A stretch of DNA of 64,000 bases. Source: Abyssibius alkaniclasticus. Its GTDB lineage: Bacteria > Pseudomonadota > Alphaproteobacteria > Rhodobacterales > Rhodobacteraceae. Position 1 is the stretch's first letter; every line of letters starts with the position of its first letter. This document shows, piece after piece, positions 1-9,063 of the stretch. The stretch covers positions 2,078,501-2,142,500 of the forward strand of contig NZ_CP095732.1 of assembly GCF_020447305.1 (NCBI RefSeq), written 5' to 3'. The notes beneath the pieces were generated by a model. It did no database searches and was not told the origin of the DNA. It saw only the letters and a program-made list of their open reading frames with translations. Position numbers and translations under genes: made by a program.

Positions 1-63
1 CGTGACAGCACGGTCGGCCGGATGTGCACCGCCACCCTCGTGAATGATGTGGAGATTTACTGA
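1..63 (+). CDS. Phage major tail (tube) protein, C-terminal end only
   Basis: The first 21 codons of the window are open in frame 1 and end with TGA at 61-63, giving a 20-residue C-terminus that finishes ...VNDVEIY. The stop overlaps the ATG of the next gene by one base, as is usual between tail genes. The identity as tail tube protein is inferred only from position: in GTA and related siphophage tail modules the major tail protein sits immediately before the tail assembly chaperone. Too little sequence is present for a domain call. Confidence 0.5.
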   Translation, partial: RDSTVGRMCTATLVNDVEIY

Positions 64-500
64 TGCTGACGCTCGATCTGACGAATGCACCCCGCTGGCA
101 CGACCTCGCGCCGGGCGTCCGGCTGCAGCTGCGCCCGCTGACTACGGCGCTGATGGTTGCAACGCGCAGCGACACCGCTGTGGAGGCGGTCCCCGAGGAG
201 GCGTCCGACGAGGAACGCGCCGTTGCCTTTGCCAAGGCGCTGGCGCGCCGGGCAGTTCTCACTTGGGAGGGCATCGGCGATGCGGATGGCAGTCCAATCG
301 ACCCAAGCCCGGAGGCCATCGACGCGCTGCTCGACGTCTGGCCAATCTTTGAGGCCTTCCAGCTGACCTACGTCTCGAAGGGCCTGCTGCTGGAACAGGA
401 AAAAAACGTCTCCGCGTCCTTGCCGAATGGTCCTTCGGCGGGGGCGAAGGCTACTGCAAAGCCTGTGAAGCGACGTGCGAAACCTGCCCGGCGCGGATGA
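63..500 (+). CDS. Phage tail assembly chaperone-like protein
   Basis: This 145-residue acidic protein has a long helical middle and a lysine/arginine-rich tail (residues ~125-145). Position decides the call: between the tail tube end and a further small ORF that precedes the tape measure, the slot where siphophages encode tail assembly chaperones that coat the tape measure during tail growth. Its ATG at 63 overlaps the upstream stop (TGATG) and its own stop overlaps the next start (ATGA at 497), so it is translationally coupled on both sides. No catalytic motif is visible. The function is inferred from synteny. Confidence 0.6.
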   Translation: MLTLDLTNAPRWHDLAPGVRLQLRPLTTALMVATRSDTAVEAVPEEASDEERAVAFAKALARRAVLTWEGIGDADGSPIDPSPEAIDALLDVWPIFEAFQLTYVSKGLLLEQEKNVSASLPNGPSAGAKATAKPVKRRAKPARRG

Positions 501-727
501 ACCGACCTTCAACCTTTGAAGGCTGGCAGGTCTGGGATCTGGTGGCTCGCCTCGGCGGCCAGTTGCGCGTGCTGCCGGGCGCGGTGATCGGCTGGGACAT
601 GTCGGCGGTGCTCGCCCTCGGTGACGCACTTGGCATTCCGCCCTTGGCCATGGCCGAACTGCTGCCCGCCGTTGAGGCGGTGATGGTCGCAAAATTTAAC
701 GAACAGGTGGATCATTCCAATGGCTGA
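497..727 (+). CDS. Small phage tail protein preceding the tape measure
   Basis: A 76-residue protein starting at an ATGA overlap with the upstream gene and overlapping the tape measure start by 8 bases. In many tail modules two small ORFs lie here (gpG/gpT-like), sometimes joined by a programmed frameshift. These two ORFs are in different frames with an ATGA junction, so a frameshifted fusion is possible but no clear slippery heptamer is seen. The alternation of short hydrophobic helices (LGGQLRVLPGAVIGWDM) is compatible with a chaperone-like role. Function unproven. Confidence 0.55.
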   Translation: MNRPSTFEGWQVWDLVARLGGQLRVLPGAVIGWDMSAVLALGDALGIPPLAMAELLPAVEAVMVAKFNEQVDHSNG

Positions 728-3137
728 GAAGCGCGTTTCTGTCCGCCTTGCTGCGGTGGGCGGCCGACAGGTGCGCGCCGAGCTGGAAGGTGTCGGCGAG
801 GCTGGGGCGCGCGGGTTCGGACGGCTCAGCCGCGAGATGGAAGCGGCCAACGCTCGGCTTGCGGCGTTCTCCCGACGGGTCCGGATTGCCGCTGCAGCTG
901 CGGTCGCCGCAGCCGCTGCTGCAGGCGTGGCCATGGTCCGCTCGGGACTGCAGACCGTCGATGCGCAGGCGAAGCTTGCGCAGTCGCTTGGCACGACAGT
1001 TGCCTCGATCCAGACCCTTGAGCGCGCGGGTGAGCTGGCCGGTGTTTCCATGTCGGGCATCGAGCAGGCGACAAAGGATCTGACTCGACGGCTCAGCCAG
1101 GCGGCCGCCGGGACGGGACCTGCTGCCGACGCGCTGGACCGGCTTGGGCTGTCTGCAACAGACCTGATCGCGCTGCCGCTGGATCAACGGGTGGGGGCGA
1201 TCAACGCCGCCATCGAAAGCTTCGTGCCCGCCGCAGAACGCGCCGCCGTGGCGGGCCAGCTGTTCGGCGAGGAAGGCTCCATCGCGATGTCGCGGATCGA
1301 CACCGCAACATTGCGCCAGGCGACAGAGGATGTTCTGGCCTTCGGCGTCGTCGTGTCGGAGCAGGATGCCGACCAGATCGAGCGGACCAACGACGCGATC
1401 TCGCGTCTTGGCCTCGTCTGGCGCGGGCTGTCGAACCAGCTGGCGGTCGCTGCGGCACCCGCGCTGGAAGCGGTCGCGAATGCCATGGCGGCCGTGGCCA
1501 GCCGCACCGGGCCACTCGGCATCGCGATCCGAGGCCTTTTCGACAACATCGGCCGTCTGACCACCTATGCCGCCACGTTTGTGGCTTTTCTTGCAGGGCG
1601 TTGGGTCGCCGGTATGGCAGCCGCAGCGCTGTCGGTCCGTGGGCTCGCCACGGCGCTGGTCCTGCTGCGTGGCGCCCTGATCCGGACCGGCATCGGGGCG
1701 CTGATCGTTGGCGCGGGCGAGCTTGTCTACCAGTTCACCCGCCTTGTGTCGGGAGCTGGCGGATTTGGTGAGGCGATGTCGCTCCTGAAGGATCTCGCGG
1801 TCGAAGTCTGGGATCGGATCAAGATGGGGGCTGCTGCGGCGGGCGCTGCGGCCACGGTGATGTTTTTCGACCTCAAGGCCGATGCTGCCTCCGGGATGCA
1901 GAGCGCCATCGAAAGCGTCGTGGCCTTCGGCAATACGGCCGCGAACACGTTTGAGGGAGCCTACGAGGCGAACAAGGCGATCTGGGGAATGCTCCCCGCA
2001 GCCATTGGCGATCTGGTGTTTCAGGCGGCGAACAGCCTGATCGACGGTGTTGAGGCGATGCTGAACGGCGTGGTCTCGCGCATCAACACGTTCATTGGCG
2101 GGATCAACCAGGGGCTGGAAGCGCTCGGGTCCGAGCGGCGCATCTCGATCATCCCCGATCTTGAGTTGGGTCAGATCGAGAACCGCTTCGAGGGTGCCGC
2201 GACGGCCGCGACGACCGCTGCTCAGACTGCCTTTGACCGGGCTTTCGAGGACAACCCGCTCGCCGCACCCGAGCTCGGGCTCACCCAAGCGGCCAATACT
2301 GCGCTTGCCACCGCAAATACCTATCGCGGTGCCGCGCGCGATCTGGCCGAGGGGGCACGCGCGCCGCTCGCCAGTTGGCAGGCGTTGCGCGATGCGGTGC
2401 GGGGCAGCGATGAAGGTGGCGCGGACGCGCTGACCGAGGCGACCAACGCAGCTGACCGCTTTGAGACAGCCCTTGGTGATGCCGGACGCGCCGCTGCCGG
2501 TGCCGGTGCTGCGGCCGGGGCCGCTGCCGCTGCCGCCGAACCAAACACCGAAGCCGCCGTCACCGGCTGGCAGGCAGTCACCGCAGCGCTCAGCGACTAT
2601 GCCAGCAAGGCACGCGAGATTGGCGGGGACATCGGCCAAGCGCTGGTCGGCGCATTCCAGTCGGCAGAGAACGCGGTTGGAGACTTCGTGAAGACCGGCA
2701 AGCTGGACTTTCGCGGTCTGGTCACCTCACTGCTGGCCGATCTCGCCAAACTGGCGGCGCGCCGGTTCATCTTGGGGCCGATCGCTAACGCGCTATCTGG
2801 CGCGCTCGGCGGTGCGGGCGGGATTTTCGCAAACATCTTGCATGCAGGCGGCATGGTAGGTGCCTCCGCGCCAGGCCGGATGGTCCCGGCGATGGCGTTC
2901 GCGGCTGCGCCTCGGATGCACTCCGGCGGCGTTGCAGGGCTGCGCCACGATGAGGTTCCTGCGATCCTGCAGCGTGGCGAACGCGTGCTGTCGCGGCGTG
3001 AGGCGCAATCGTATGGCGGAGGCGGCGGTGTGAACGTCACCATCATGGCCCGTGACGCCGAGAGCTTCCGGCAGTCGCGGACGCAGGTCGCTGCCGACAT
3101 CGCCCGCGCGGTCTCGCTCGGGCGGAGGGGCATGTGA
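720..3137 (+). CDS. Phage tail tape measure protein
   Basis: 805 residues. Tape measure proteins span the tail lumen, fix tail length and assist DNA passage. Seen in sequence: an alanine-rich N-terminus with a hydrophobic segment near residues 55-72, long helical regions, hydrophobic stretches around residues 290-350, a second Ala-rich region (~590-615), and a C-terminal part rich in Gly ending in a segment like VPAILQRGERVLSRREA. That C-terminal motif followed by VNVTIMARDAESFRQS is typical of alphaproteobacterial lambda-type tape measure C-termini. Position between the small tail genes and the DUF2460 gene matches GTA gene 11. The length implies a moderate siphovirus tail. Confidence 0.9.
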   Translation: MAEKRVSVRLAAVGGRQVRAELEGVGEAGARGFGRLSREMEAANARLAAFSRRVRIAAAAAVAAAAAAGVAMVRSGLQTVDAQAKLAQSLGTTVASIQTLERAGELAGVSMSGIEQATKDLTRRLSQAAAGTGPAADALDRLGLSATDLIALPLDQRVGAINAAIESFVPAAERAAVAGQLFGEEGSIAMSRIDTATLRQATEDVLAFGVVVSEQDADQIERTNDAISRLGLVWRGLSNQLAVAAAPALEAVANAMAAVASRTGPLGIAIRGLFDNIGRLTTYAATFVAFLAGRWVAGMAAAALSVRGLATALVLLRGALIRTGIGALIVGAGELVYQFTRLVSGAGGFGEAMSLLKDLAVEVWDRIKMGAAAAGAAATVMFFDLKADAASGMQSAIESVVAFGNTAANTFEGAYEANKAIWGMLPAAIGDLVFQAANSLIDGVEAMLNGVVSRINTFIGGINQGLEALGSERRISIIPDLELGQIENRFEGAATAATTAAQTAFDRAFEDNPLAAPELGLTQAANTALATANTYRGAARDLAEGARAPLASWQALRDAVRGSDEGGADALTEATNAADRFETALGDAGRAAAGAGAAAGAAAAAAEPNTEAAVTGWQAVTAALSDYASKAREIGGDIGQALVGAFQSAENAVGDFVKTGKLDFRGLVTSLLADLAKLAARRFILGPIANALSGALGGAGGIFANILHAGGMVGASAPGRMVPAMAFAAAPRMHSGGVAGLRHDEVPAILQRGERVLSRREAQSYGGGGGVNVTIMARDAESFRQSRTQVAADIARAVSLGRRGM

Positions 3138-3763
3138 TGGCGTTTCACGAGGTGCGGTTTCCCGACAACATCAGCCGGGGCGCCCGCGGCGGGCCGGAGC
3201 GGCGAACGCAGATCGTCGAGCTCGCTTCGGGTGACGAGGAACGCAACGCCAGCTGGGCCAATTCGCGCCGTCGCTACGATGTGGCCTACGGCATCCGCCG
3301 CGCGGACGATCTGTCGGCAGTGGTCGCCTTCTTCGAGGCGCGGAACGGTCGCCTTCATGGCTTCCGCTTCAAGGACTGGGGCGACCATAAGTCCTGTCTG
3401 CCCTCGGGAACGCCATCGCCAACCGATCAGGCCATCGGCACCGGCGACGGCACGACAACCGCCTTCCAGCTGGTGAAGCGCTACGCATCCGGGACGCAAT
3501 CCTGGACACGGACAATCGCCAAGCCAGTGGCGGGCAGTGTCAGGATATCCCTCGACGGCGTTGAGCAGCCGTCCGGCTGGTCGGTCGTCACCACGACCGG
3601 CCTCGTCACCTTCGGTACCGCGCCAGGCTCCGGCGTATCGATCACCGCGGGCTTCGAATTCGACGTGCCCGTCCGCTTCGACACTGACGCCCTCAACGTG
3701 ACGCTTGATCTCGAGCGGCTGGGCTCGATCACAACCATCCCACTTCTGGAACTCCGCCGATGA
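3137..3763 (+). CDS. DUF2460 distal tail protein (GTA gp12-like)
   Basis: 208 residues from the ATG at 3137, which overlaps the tape measure stop as TGATG; a GTG three bases upstream is less likely. The N-terminus (MAFHEVRFPDNISRGARGG) and the central FFEARNGRLHGFRFKDW block are hallmarks of the DUF2460/TIGR02217 family, which includes gp12, a distal tail protein of the Rhodobacter capsulatus GTA. The second half is beta-rich. It should form the hexameric ring that joins tail tube and baseplate. Its stop overlaps the next start by ATGA, so the set is co-translated. Confidence 0.92.
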   Translation: MAFHEVRFPDNISRGARGGPERRTQIVELASGDEERNASWANSRRRYDVAYGIRRADDLSAVVAFFEARNGRLHGFRFKDWGDHKSCLPSGTPSPTDQAIGTGDGTTTAFQLVKRYASGTQSWTRTIAKPVAGSVRISLDGVEQPSGWSVVTTTGLVTFGTAPGSGVSITAGFEFDVPVRFDTDALNVTLDLERLGSITTIPLLELRR

Positions 3764-4644
3764 AAAGCATCACCCCCGATCTGCAAGCGCATCTGGACGA
3801 CGGGACAACAACGCTGGCCTGGTGCTGGCGCATCCTCCGCGCCGACGGCGCGAGTTTCGGCTTCACCGATCACGACCGGACGCTGAGCTTTGACGGCACG
3901 GACTTCGAGCCCGAGAGCGGGCTGACAGCCTCCGAGGTCCGGTCGGGCTCCGACCTCTCCGTCGATGCGCAGGACGCCGAAGGTGTGCTCACCTCCGACC
4001 GGATCACCGAGACCGACATCCTCGACGGTCGCTGGGACAATGCCGAAGTCGAGGTCTGGCGGGTGAACTGGTCCGACACGGACCAATGCGTGTTGATGCG
4101 ACGCGGCGCCATCGGCCAGATCCGGCGCGGGCGGCTGGCATTCGTCGCGGAGGTGCGCTCGCTGGCTCATGTGCTTGGCCAAACGGTCGGTCGGACCTTT
4201 CAGGCGACCTGCGACGCAGCCCTTGGAGATGCGCGCTGTGGCGTTGATCAGGAGGATCCTGCTTTCAAAGGCAACGGCACGGTACTCGATGTGCTGCGGG
4301 ATCGGGCTTTCACCGCATCGGGGCTCGGTGGGTTCACTTCCGGCTGGTTTACCTTCGGCACCGTCGAATGGACAAACGGCACGAATGCCGGTCGGCGCGC
4401 CGAGATCATCGCACATGACGTGACAGACGGCATCGCGGTGCTGACACTGCTCGAAGCGCCCGTTCGGCCCATTGCCGGAGGCGACGTCTTCATTGTCCGC
4501 GCAGGCTGCGACAAGCGCCTGGAGACCTGCGGCGCGAAGTTCGCAAATACCGTCAACTTTCGTGGCTTCCCGCACATCCCCGGCCAAGACGCGGTTCTCC
4601 GCTATGCCACCAAGGATGGTGGGCACGAGGGGGCGGTGCTTTGA
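3760..4644 (+). CDS. DUF2163 baseplate hub protein (GTA gp13-like)
   Basis: 294 residues of the DUF2163/phage BR0599-type family (TIGR02218). Visible family features are the N-terminal LAWCWRILRADG...GFTDHDRTLSFDG block and a Cys-rich C-terminal part with CDAALGDARCGVD and AGCDKRLETCGAKFAN, whose cysteines are conserved in the family and may hold an iron-sulfur cluster or disulfides. In the R. capsulatus GTA the homologue is a hub protein between gp12 and the large baseplate protein. The ATGA start overlap and the overlap of its stop with the TTG start of the next gene show tight coupling. Confidence 0.92.
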   Translation: MKSITPDLQAHLDDGTTTLAWCWRILRADGASFGFTDHDRTLSFDGTDFEPESGLTASEVRSGSDLSVDAQDAEGVLTSDRITETDILDGRWDNAEVEVWRVNWSDTDQCVLMRRGAIGQIRRGRLAFVAEVRSLAHVLGQTVGRTFQATCDAALGDARCGVDQEDPAFKGNGTVLDVLRDRAFTASGLGGFTSGWFTFGTVEWTNGTNAGRRAEIIAHDVTDGIAVLTLLEAPVRPIAGGDVFIVRAGCDKRLETCGAKFANTVNFRGFPHIPGQDAVLRYATKDGGHEGAVL

Positions 4645-5075
4645 ATGCGGTCAAACCACAGCGGGTTATCAAGGTAGCGCGGTCCTGGCTGGGCACACCG
4701 TATCACGACCAGGCCAGCCTTCGGGGCGTTGGCTGCGACTGCCTCGGGCTCGCGAGGGGTGTCTGGCGCGAGGTCGTCGGCCCCGAGCCGTTCCCGATCC
4801 CGCCCTACAGCCGGGATTGGGGCGAGACCGGGCCCCGCGAGGTTCTTGCGGATGGTGCTCGGCGCATAATGCCGGAAATCGCACCTTCTGAGGCTGGTCC
4901 CGGCGCGCTGGTCCTCTTTCGCATGCAGCCCCGCGCCGTTGCCAAGCATGTTGGGATCCTCACCGGGCCCGACAGTTTCCTCCACGCCTATGAGCGCCTT
5001 GGCGTGATCGAAGAACTGCTCGCCCCATCGTGGCGGCGGCGCATCGCCTTTGCCTTCCTCTTTCCACAACGCTGA
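4641..5075 (+). CDS. NlpC/P60 tail peptidase (GTA gp14-like)
   Basis: 144 residues, with the start at TTG 4641, the only sensible in-frame start overlapping the upstream stop. The catalytic cysteine is in GCDCLGLARG (about residue 30) and the histidine in KHVGILT (about residue 97), so the NlpC/P60 cysteine peptidase core is complete. In GTA and related phages this tail-tip enzyme cleaves peptidoglycan peptides during entry. It sits between the DUF2163 gene and the large baseplate gene, exactly as gp14 does. Confidence 0.92.
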   Translation: MNAVKPQRVIKVARSWLGTPYHDQASLRGVGCDCLGLARGVWREVVGPEPFPIPPYSRDWGETGPREVLADGARRIMPEIAPSEAGPGALVLFRMQPRAVAKHVGILTGPDSFLHAYERLGVIEELLAPSWRRRIAFAFLFPQR

Positions 5076-5084
5076 GATCCCCCC

Positions 5085-8000
5085 ATGGCCACCCTCGTTC
5101 TCGGTGCCGCTGGCGCTGCCATTGGCGGTAGCATTGGCGGCGCGATCCTCGGCGTCAGCGCCGCCACCATCGGTGGCTTCATCGGCTCCACCATCGGCTC
5201 GGTCGTCGACAGCTGGATCATTTCGTCACTGGCACCAACTCAGCGGATCGAAGGCGCGCGGATGGACAACCTGCGCATCACCTCGGCCACCGAAGGGGCG
5301 GTGATTCCGCGCCTCTACGGCCGCATGCGGATCGGTGGCAACATCGTCTGGGCGACGGATTTCCGCGAGGAGACGAAGACTACCACGCAGGGTGGCGGCA
5401 AAGGCGGCGGCGGTGGCGGCAAGGTCAAGACCACCGAGTATTTCTATTACGCGAGCTTCGCCGTCGCGCTTTGCGAGGGGCCGATCACCGGCATCGGACG
5501 CATCTGGGCCGACGGAAAACCGCTGGACACCGCCGGGATCACATGGCGCTGGTATCCTGGCGATGAGAGCCAGGCGGCCGATCCGTTCATCACAGCCGAG
5601 ATGGGCGCGGCAAACACGCCAGCCTATCGCGGCACCGCCTATGTCGTCTTCGAGGACCTGCCGCTCGGCAACTACGGCAACCGTATCCCGCAGCTGAGTT
5701 TCGAGGTGTTCCGCCCGCTTGCCGATCCCGACACGGCGGAGGGCAACGTGAGGGCCGTCACCATGATCCCGGCGTCCGGTGAGTTCGCCTATGCCACGCA
5801 GGGCATCCGGAAGGGCAGCGGCGGGTCTTCCGAGCCCGAGAACCTCAACGCGCTGACCGATACCGCCGACATGGTGGTGGCGCTGGACCGGCTGCAGGCG
5901 ATGGCACCGAACGTCGAGAGCGTATCACTGGTGGTGGCCTGGTTTGGCGACGATCTGCGGGCAGACAATTGCAAGGTGCGGCCCGGGGTCGAGGTCACAG
6001 CCAAATCGACCACGCCGTCGGCCTGGTCGGTGAATGGCGTTAGCCGCGCCAACGCCTTTCTGGTCAGCCGCGACGATCAGGATCGCCCGGTCTATGGCGG
6101 CACGCCCGCCGATTTCGCGGTGGTGCAGGCGATCCAGGAGATGAAGGCGCGTGGGCTGCGCGTCACCTTCTATCCGTTCATCCTGATGGATGTGCCGCTC
6201 GGCAATACGCTGCCGAACCCGTATTCCGACAACGCCGCCGAGACGGGGCAGCCCGTCTTCCCCTGGCGCGGCCGGATCACCTGTTCCCCGGCTGCTGGCT
6301 ATGCCGGGACCGTGGACAAGAGCGCCACCGCCGCCACGCAGGTCGCCGCGCTGTTCGGCGCGGCGACTCCGGGCAGTTTCAGCGTCTCGGGTGAGAACGT
6401 CAGCTGGACCGGATCACCGAGCGATTGGGGCCTGCGGCGAATGGTTCTGCATTACGCCCATCTCTGCGCGGCGGCGGGCGGGGTCGATGCCTTCCTGATC
6501 GGCACCGAGATGCCGGGGCTGACGACGATCCGCTCCGGCGCGTCCACCTATCCGGCGGTACAGGCCTGTCGTGACCTTCTCGCGGATGTCCGCTCGATCC
6601 TCGGGTCGGGCACAAAGATCGGCTATGCGGCGGACTGGTCGGAATACTTCGGGCACCAGCCAGGCGACGGCTCGGGCGACGTGTTCTTCCACCTCGATCC
6701 GCTCTGGGCAGATCCGGAAATCGATTTCATCGGCATCGACAACTACATGCCGCTCTCGGACTGGCGGGACGGGTTCGAACATCTTGATGCACAGGATAGC
6801 TGGCCCGCGATCTACGACCGCGCCTACCTGCAGGGGAACATCGCGGGCGGCGAAGGCTACGACTGGTTCTATGCCAGCGCCGCCGACCGCTCCACGCAGG
6901 TCCGCACACCGATCACGGATGGTACTGCCAGCAAGCCATGGGTCTTCCGCTACAAGGATCTGCGCGCCTGGTGGTCAAATGCGCATTATGACCGCCCGGG
7001 CGGGGTAGAGAGCGGGACGCCGACGGCATGGGCGCCCGAGTCCAAGCCGATCTGGTTCACCGAGTTGGGCTGTCCCGCCATCGACCGGGGTACGAACCAG
7101 CCGAACGTGTTCTTCGACCCGAAATCGTCCGAGAGCTTCACGCCGCATTTCTCGCGGGGCTGGCGCGATGACGCGATCCAGCGGGCCTATCTCGAGGCGA
7201 CATATCTCTGGTGGGGTGAGGCCGCGAACAACCCGGTGTCGTCCGTCTATGGCGGGCGCATGGTCCACGTTCCGGAATGCGCCGCCTGGACCTGGGACGC
7301 GCGGCCCTATCCGTTCTTTCCGGCGCTGACCGATGTCTGGACAGACGGCGCGAACTGGCGGCTCGGTCACTGGCTGACCGGACGGCTCGGTGCGGTGTCG
7401 CTGGCCGCGCTGGTCCGGCATCTCTGTGTGCGTGCGGGAATGCCGGAAGCCCGGATCGACATCACCGGTCTCTGGGGCGCAGTCGAAGGCTACGCCATCG
7501 GTGCGCTCGAAAGCCCGCGCGCCTCAATCACTACGCTGTCGCGGCATTTCGGCTTCGACGCGGTCGAGACCGAAGGCGTCATCCGCTTCGTCATGCGCGG
7601 ACGTGCCGCCGTGGCCAGCGTGACACACGATGATCTGGTCGCGGCCCGCGAGGGCGACGTTATGGAACTCACCCGCGCGCAGGAGACGGAACTGCCACAG
7701 GCGCTCAAATGGCAGGTGGCGCGTGCAGATGAGGATTATGATGCCGCCCTCGTCGAGGCGCGCCGGATCACGGTGGATACGACCCGCATCGCCTCGGAAA
7801 GCTTCCCCATGGCGGTCCCGCCCGAAGAGGCCGAGCGCCGCTGCCGCCGTGCTCTGATGGAAGCCTGGACCGGGCGAGAAACAGCAGCGTTTCGTTTGCC
7901 GCCGTCGCGATTGGCGCTTGATCCGGCCGATGTCGTCACGCTCGCCCATGAAGAGCGGCACATCCCGTTGCGGCTCGTCTCCATCGCGGATGCCGAGGCA

Positions 8001-9053
8001 CGCGGGATCGAAGCGGTCCGTCAGGATCGGGAGGCCCATTACCTGCCGCCCGGATCACCAAGACCGTCCTCACTCTCGAAGGCCGTAGTGTTCGGCGCAC
8101 CCGAGGTCGTGCAGCTGGACCTGCCTCAGTTGACTGAGGATCAGCCCGCGCATCGGCCGTTTGTCGCGGCCCATGCTGTTCCCTGGCCGGGGGAGATGGC
8201 AGTGTTTCGCAGCCCGTCGACAGACGGGTTTGAGCTACTGACCACTTTTGGCGGCCGGGCACGTATCGGCGCGCTGGTCTCGGATTTTTATGCTGGTCCC
8301 ACATCACGGTTCGATCTCGGCAATGCGCTCGTTGTTGATCTGCTCTCTGGTACGCTGGAAAGTGTCACGGACTTGACGCTGTTCGGTGGGGCCAATGCGC
8401 TGGCCATCGAGAGTGCGCCCGGCACTTGGGAAATCGTGCAGGCGAGCGCTGCTGAGTTGATCGCGCCGGGCCGTTATAGGCTGACGCGCCTGCTGCGCTG
8501 CCAGCGCGGCACCGAGGGCGCGATGGGCAATCCGGCTCCGATCGGCGCGCGGGTCGCGGTGTTGGGCGACGCTCTGGCGTCATTGCCGATCGCCGAGGCC
8601 GATCTCGGGCTTCCGTGGAACTGGCGCATCGGCCCGGCAAGCCGCTCTGTCAACGACGAGACCTATGTCGCCAAGAGTTTTACGCCAGTTGGTGCCGGTC
8701 TGCGGCCATTCTCTGTGGCCCATGTGGAGCAGCCATGGCGGGGGCCGCGCACGCCCGGCGATCTGACGATCCGCTGGACGCGGCGGTCCCGGGCCCTCGC
8801 AGCCGACAGCTGGGGCGCGGTGGAGGTGCCGCTGATCGAGGAGGTCGAAGCCTACGACGTCGAGATCCTCGATGGCAGCACGGTGAAGCGGGTGCTGAGC
8901 GTGACCACAACAAGCGCAATCTACACAGCCGCCCAGCAAACGGCCGACTGGGGTGCGCTGCTGGGACCCGGCGACACGCTCGACATCCGCATCTTCCAGC
9001 TCTCCGCCCTGATCGGGCGGGGTGCGGCCAAAACCGTCACGCTAACCTTCTGA
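5085..9053 (+). CDS. Large baseplate/host-specificity protein with TIM-barrel domain (GTA gp15-like)
   Basis: 1322 residues, the length expected for the GTA gp15 'megatron' family. A glycine-rich hydrophobic N-terminus (residues 1-45) is followed by a tail-hub domain, then a glycoside-hydrolase-like TIM barrel (about residues 360-760; WADPEIDFIGIDNYMP and KPIWFTELGCPAIDRG look like barrel strands carrying acidic residues), then the phage tail domain with DAVETEGVIRFV and beta-rich C-terminal modules. It would form the tail-tip hub and touch the cell envelope. Whether the barrel is an active glycosidase is not decided by sequence alone. The ATG at 5085 follows the NlpC gene by 9 bases. Confidence 0.92.
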   Translation: MATLVLGAAGAAIGGSIGGAILGVSAATIGGFIGSTIGSVVDSWIISSLAPTQRIEGARMDNLRITSATEGAVIPRLYGRMRIGGNIVWATDFREETKTTTQGGGKGGGGGGKVKTTEYFYYASFAVALCEGPITGIGRIWADGKPLDTAGITWRWYPGDESQAADPFITAEMGAANTPAYRGTAYVVFEDLPLGNYGNRIPQLSFEVFRPLADPDTAEGNVRAVTMIPASGEFAYATQGIRKGSGGSSEPENLNALTDTADMVVALDRLQAMAPNVESVSLVVAWFGDDLRADNCKVRPGVEVTAKSTTPSAWSVNGVSRANAFLVSRDDQDRPVYGGTPADFAVVQAIQEMKARGLRVTFYPFILMDVPLGNTLPNPYSDNAAETGQPVFPWRGRITCSPAAGYAGTVDKSATAATQVAALFGAATPGSFSVSGENVSWTGSPSDWGLRRMVLHYAHLCAAAGGVDAFLIGTEMPGLTTIRSGASTYPAVQACRDLLADVRSILGSGTKIGYAADWSEYFGHQPGDGSGDVFFHLDPLWADPEIDFIGIDNYMPLSDWRDGFEHLDAQDSWPAIYDRAYLQGNIAGGEGYDWFYASAADRSTQVRTPITDGTASKPWVFRYKDLRAWWSNAHYDRPGGVESGTPTAWAPESKPIWFTELGCPAIDRGTNQPNVFFDPKSSESFTPHFSRGWRDDAIQRAYLEATYLWWGEAANNPVSSVYGGRMVHVPECAAWTWDARPYPFFPALTDVWTDGANWRLGHWLTGRLGAVSLAALVRHLCVRAGMPEARIDITGLWGAVEGYAIGALESPRASITTLSRHFGFDAVETEGVIRFVMRGRAAVASVTHDDLVAAREGDVMELTRAQETELPQALKWQVARADEDYDAALVEARRITVDTTRIASESFPMAVPPEEAERRCRRALMEAWTGRETAAFRLPPSRLALDPADVVTLAHEERHIPLRLVSIADAEARGIEAVRQDREAHYLPPGSPRPSSLSKAVVFGAPEVVQLDLPQLTEDQPAHRPFVAAHAVPWPGEMAVFRSPSTDGFELLTTFGGRARIGALVSDFYAGPTSRFDLGNALVVDLLSGTLESVTDLTLFGGANALAIESAPGTWEIVQASAAELIAPGRYRLTRLLRCQRGTEGAMGNPAPIGARVAVLGDALASLPIAEADLGLPWNWRIGPASRSVNDETYVAKSFTPVGAGLRPFSVAHVEQPWRGPRTPGDLTIRWTRRSRALAADSWGAVEVPLIEEVEAYDVEILDGSTVKRVLSVTTTSAIYTAAQQTADWGALLGPGDTLDIRIFQLSALIGRGAAKTVTLTF

Positions 9054-9063
9054 AGGCCAACCC

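Noticed and set aside
696-2639. Long open frame on the minus strand (647 codons)
   Set aside because: Antisense to the tape measure gene; low-complexity Arg/Gly-rich product, typical of GC-rich shadow frames.
5124-5131. GGCGGTAG ops-like core
   Set aside because: Lies inside the baseplate gene; treated as a chance match and used as a measure of background for the ops-like calls. The same holds for 58608-58615 and 35903-35910.
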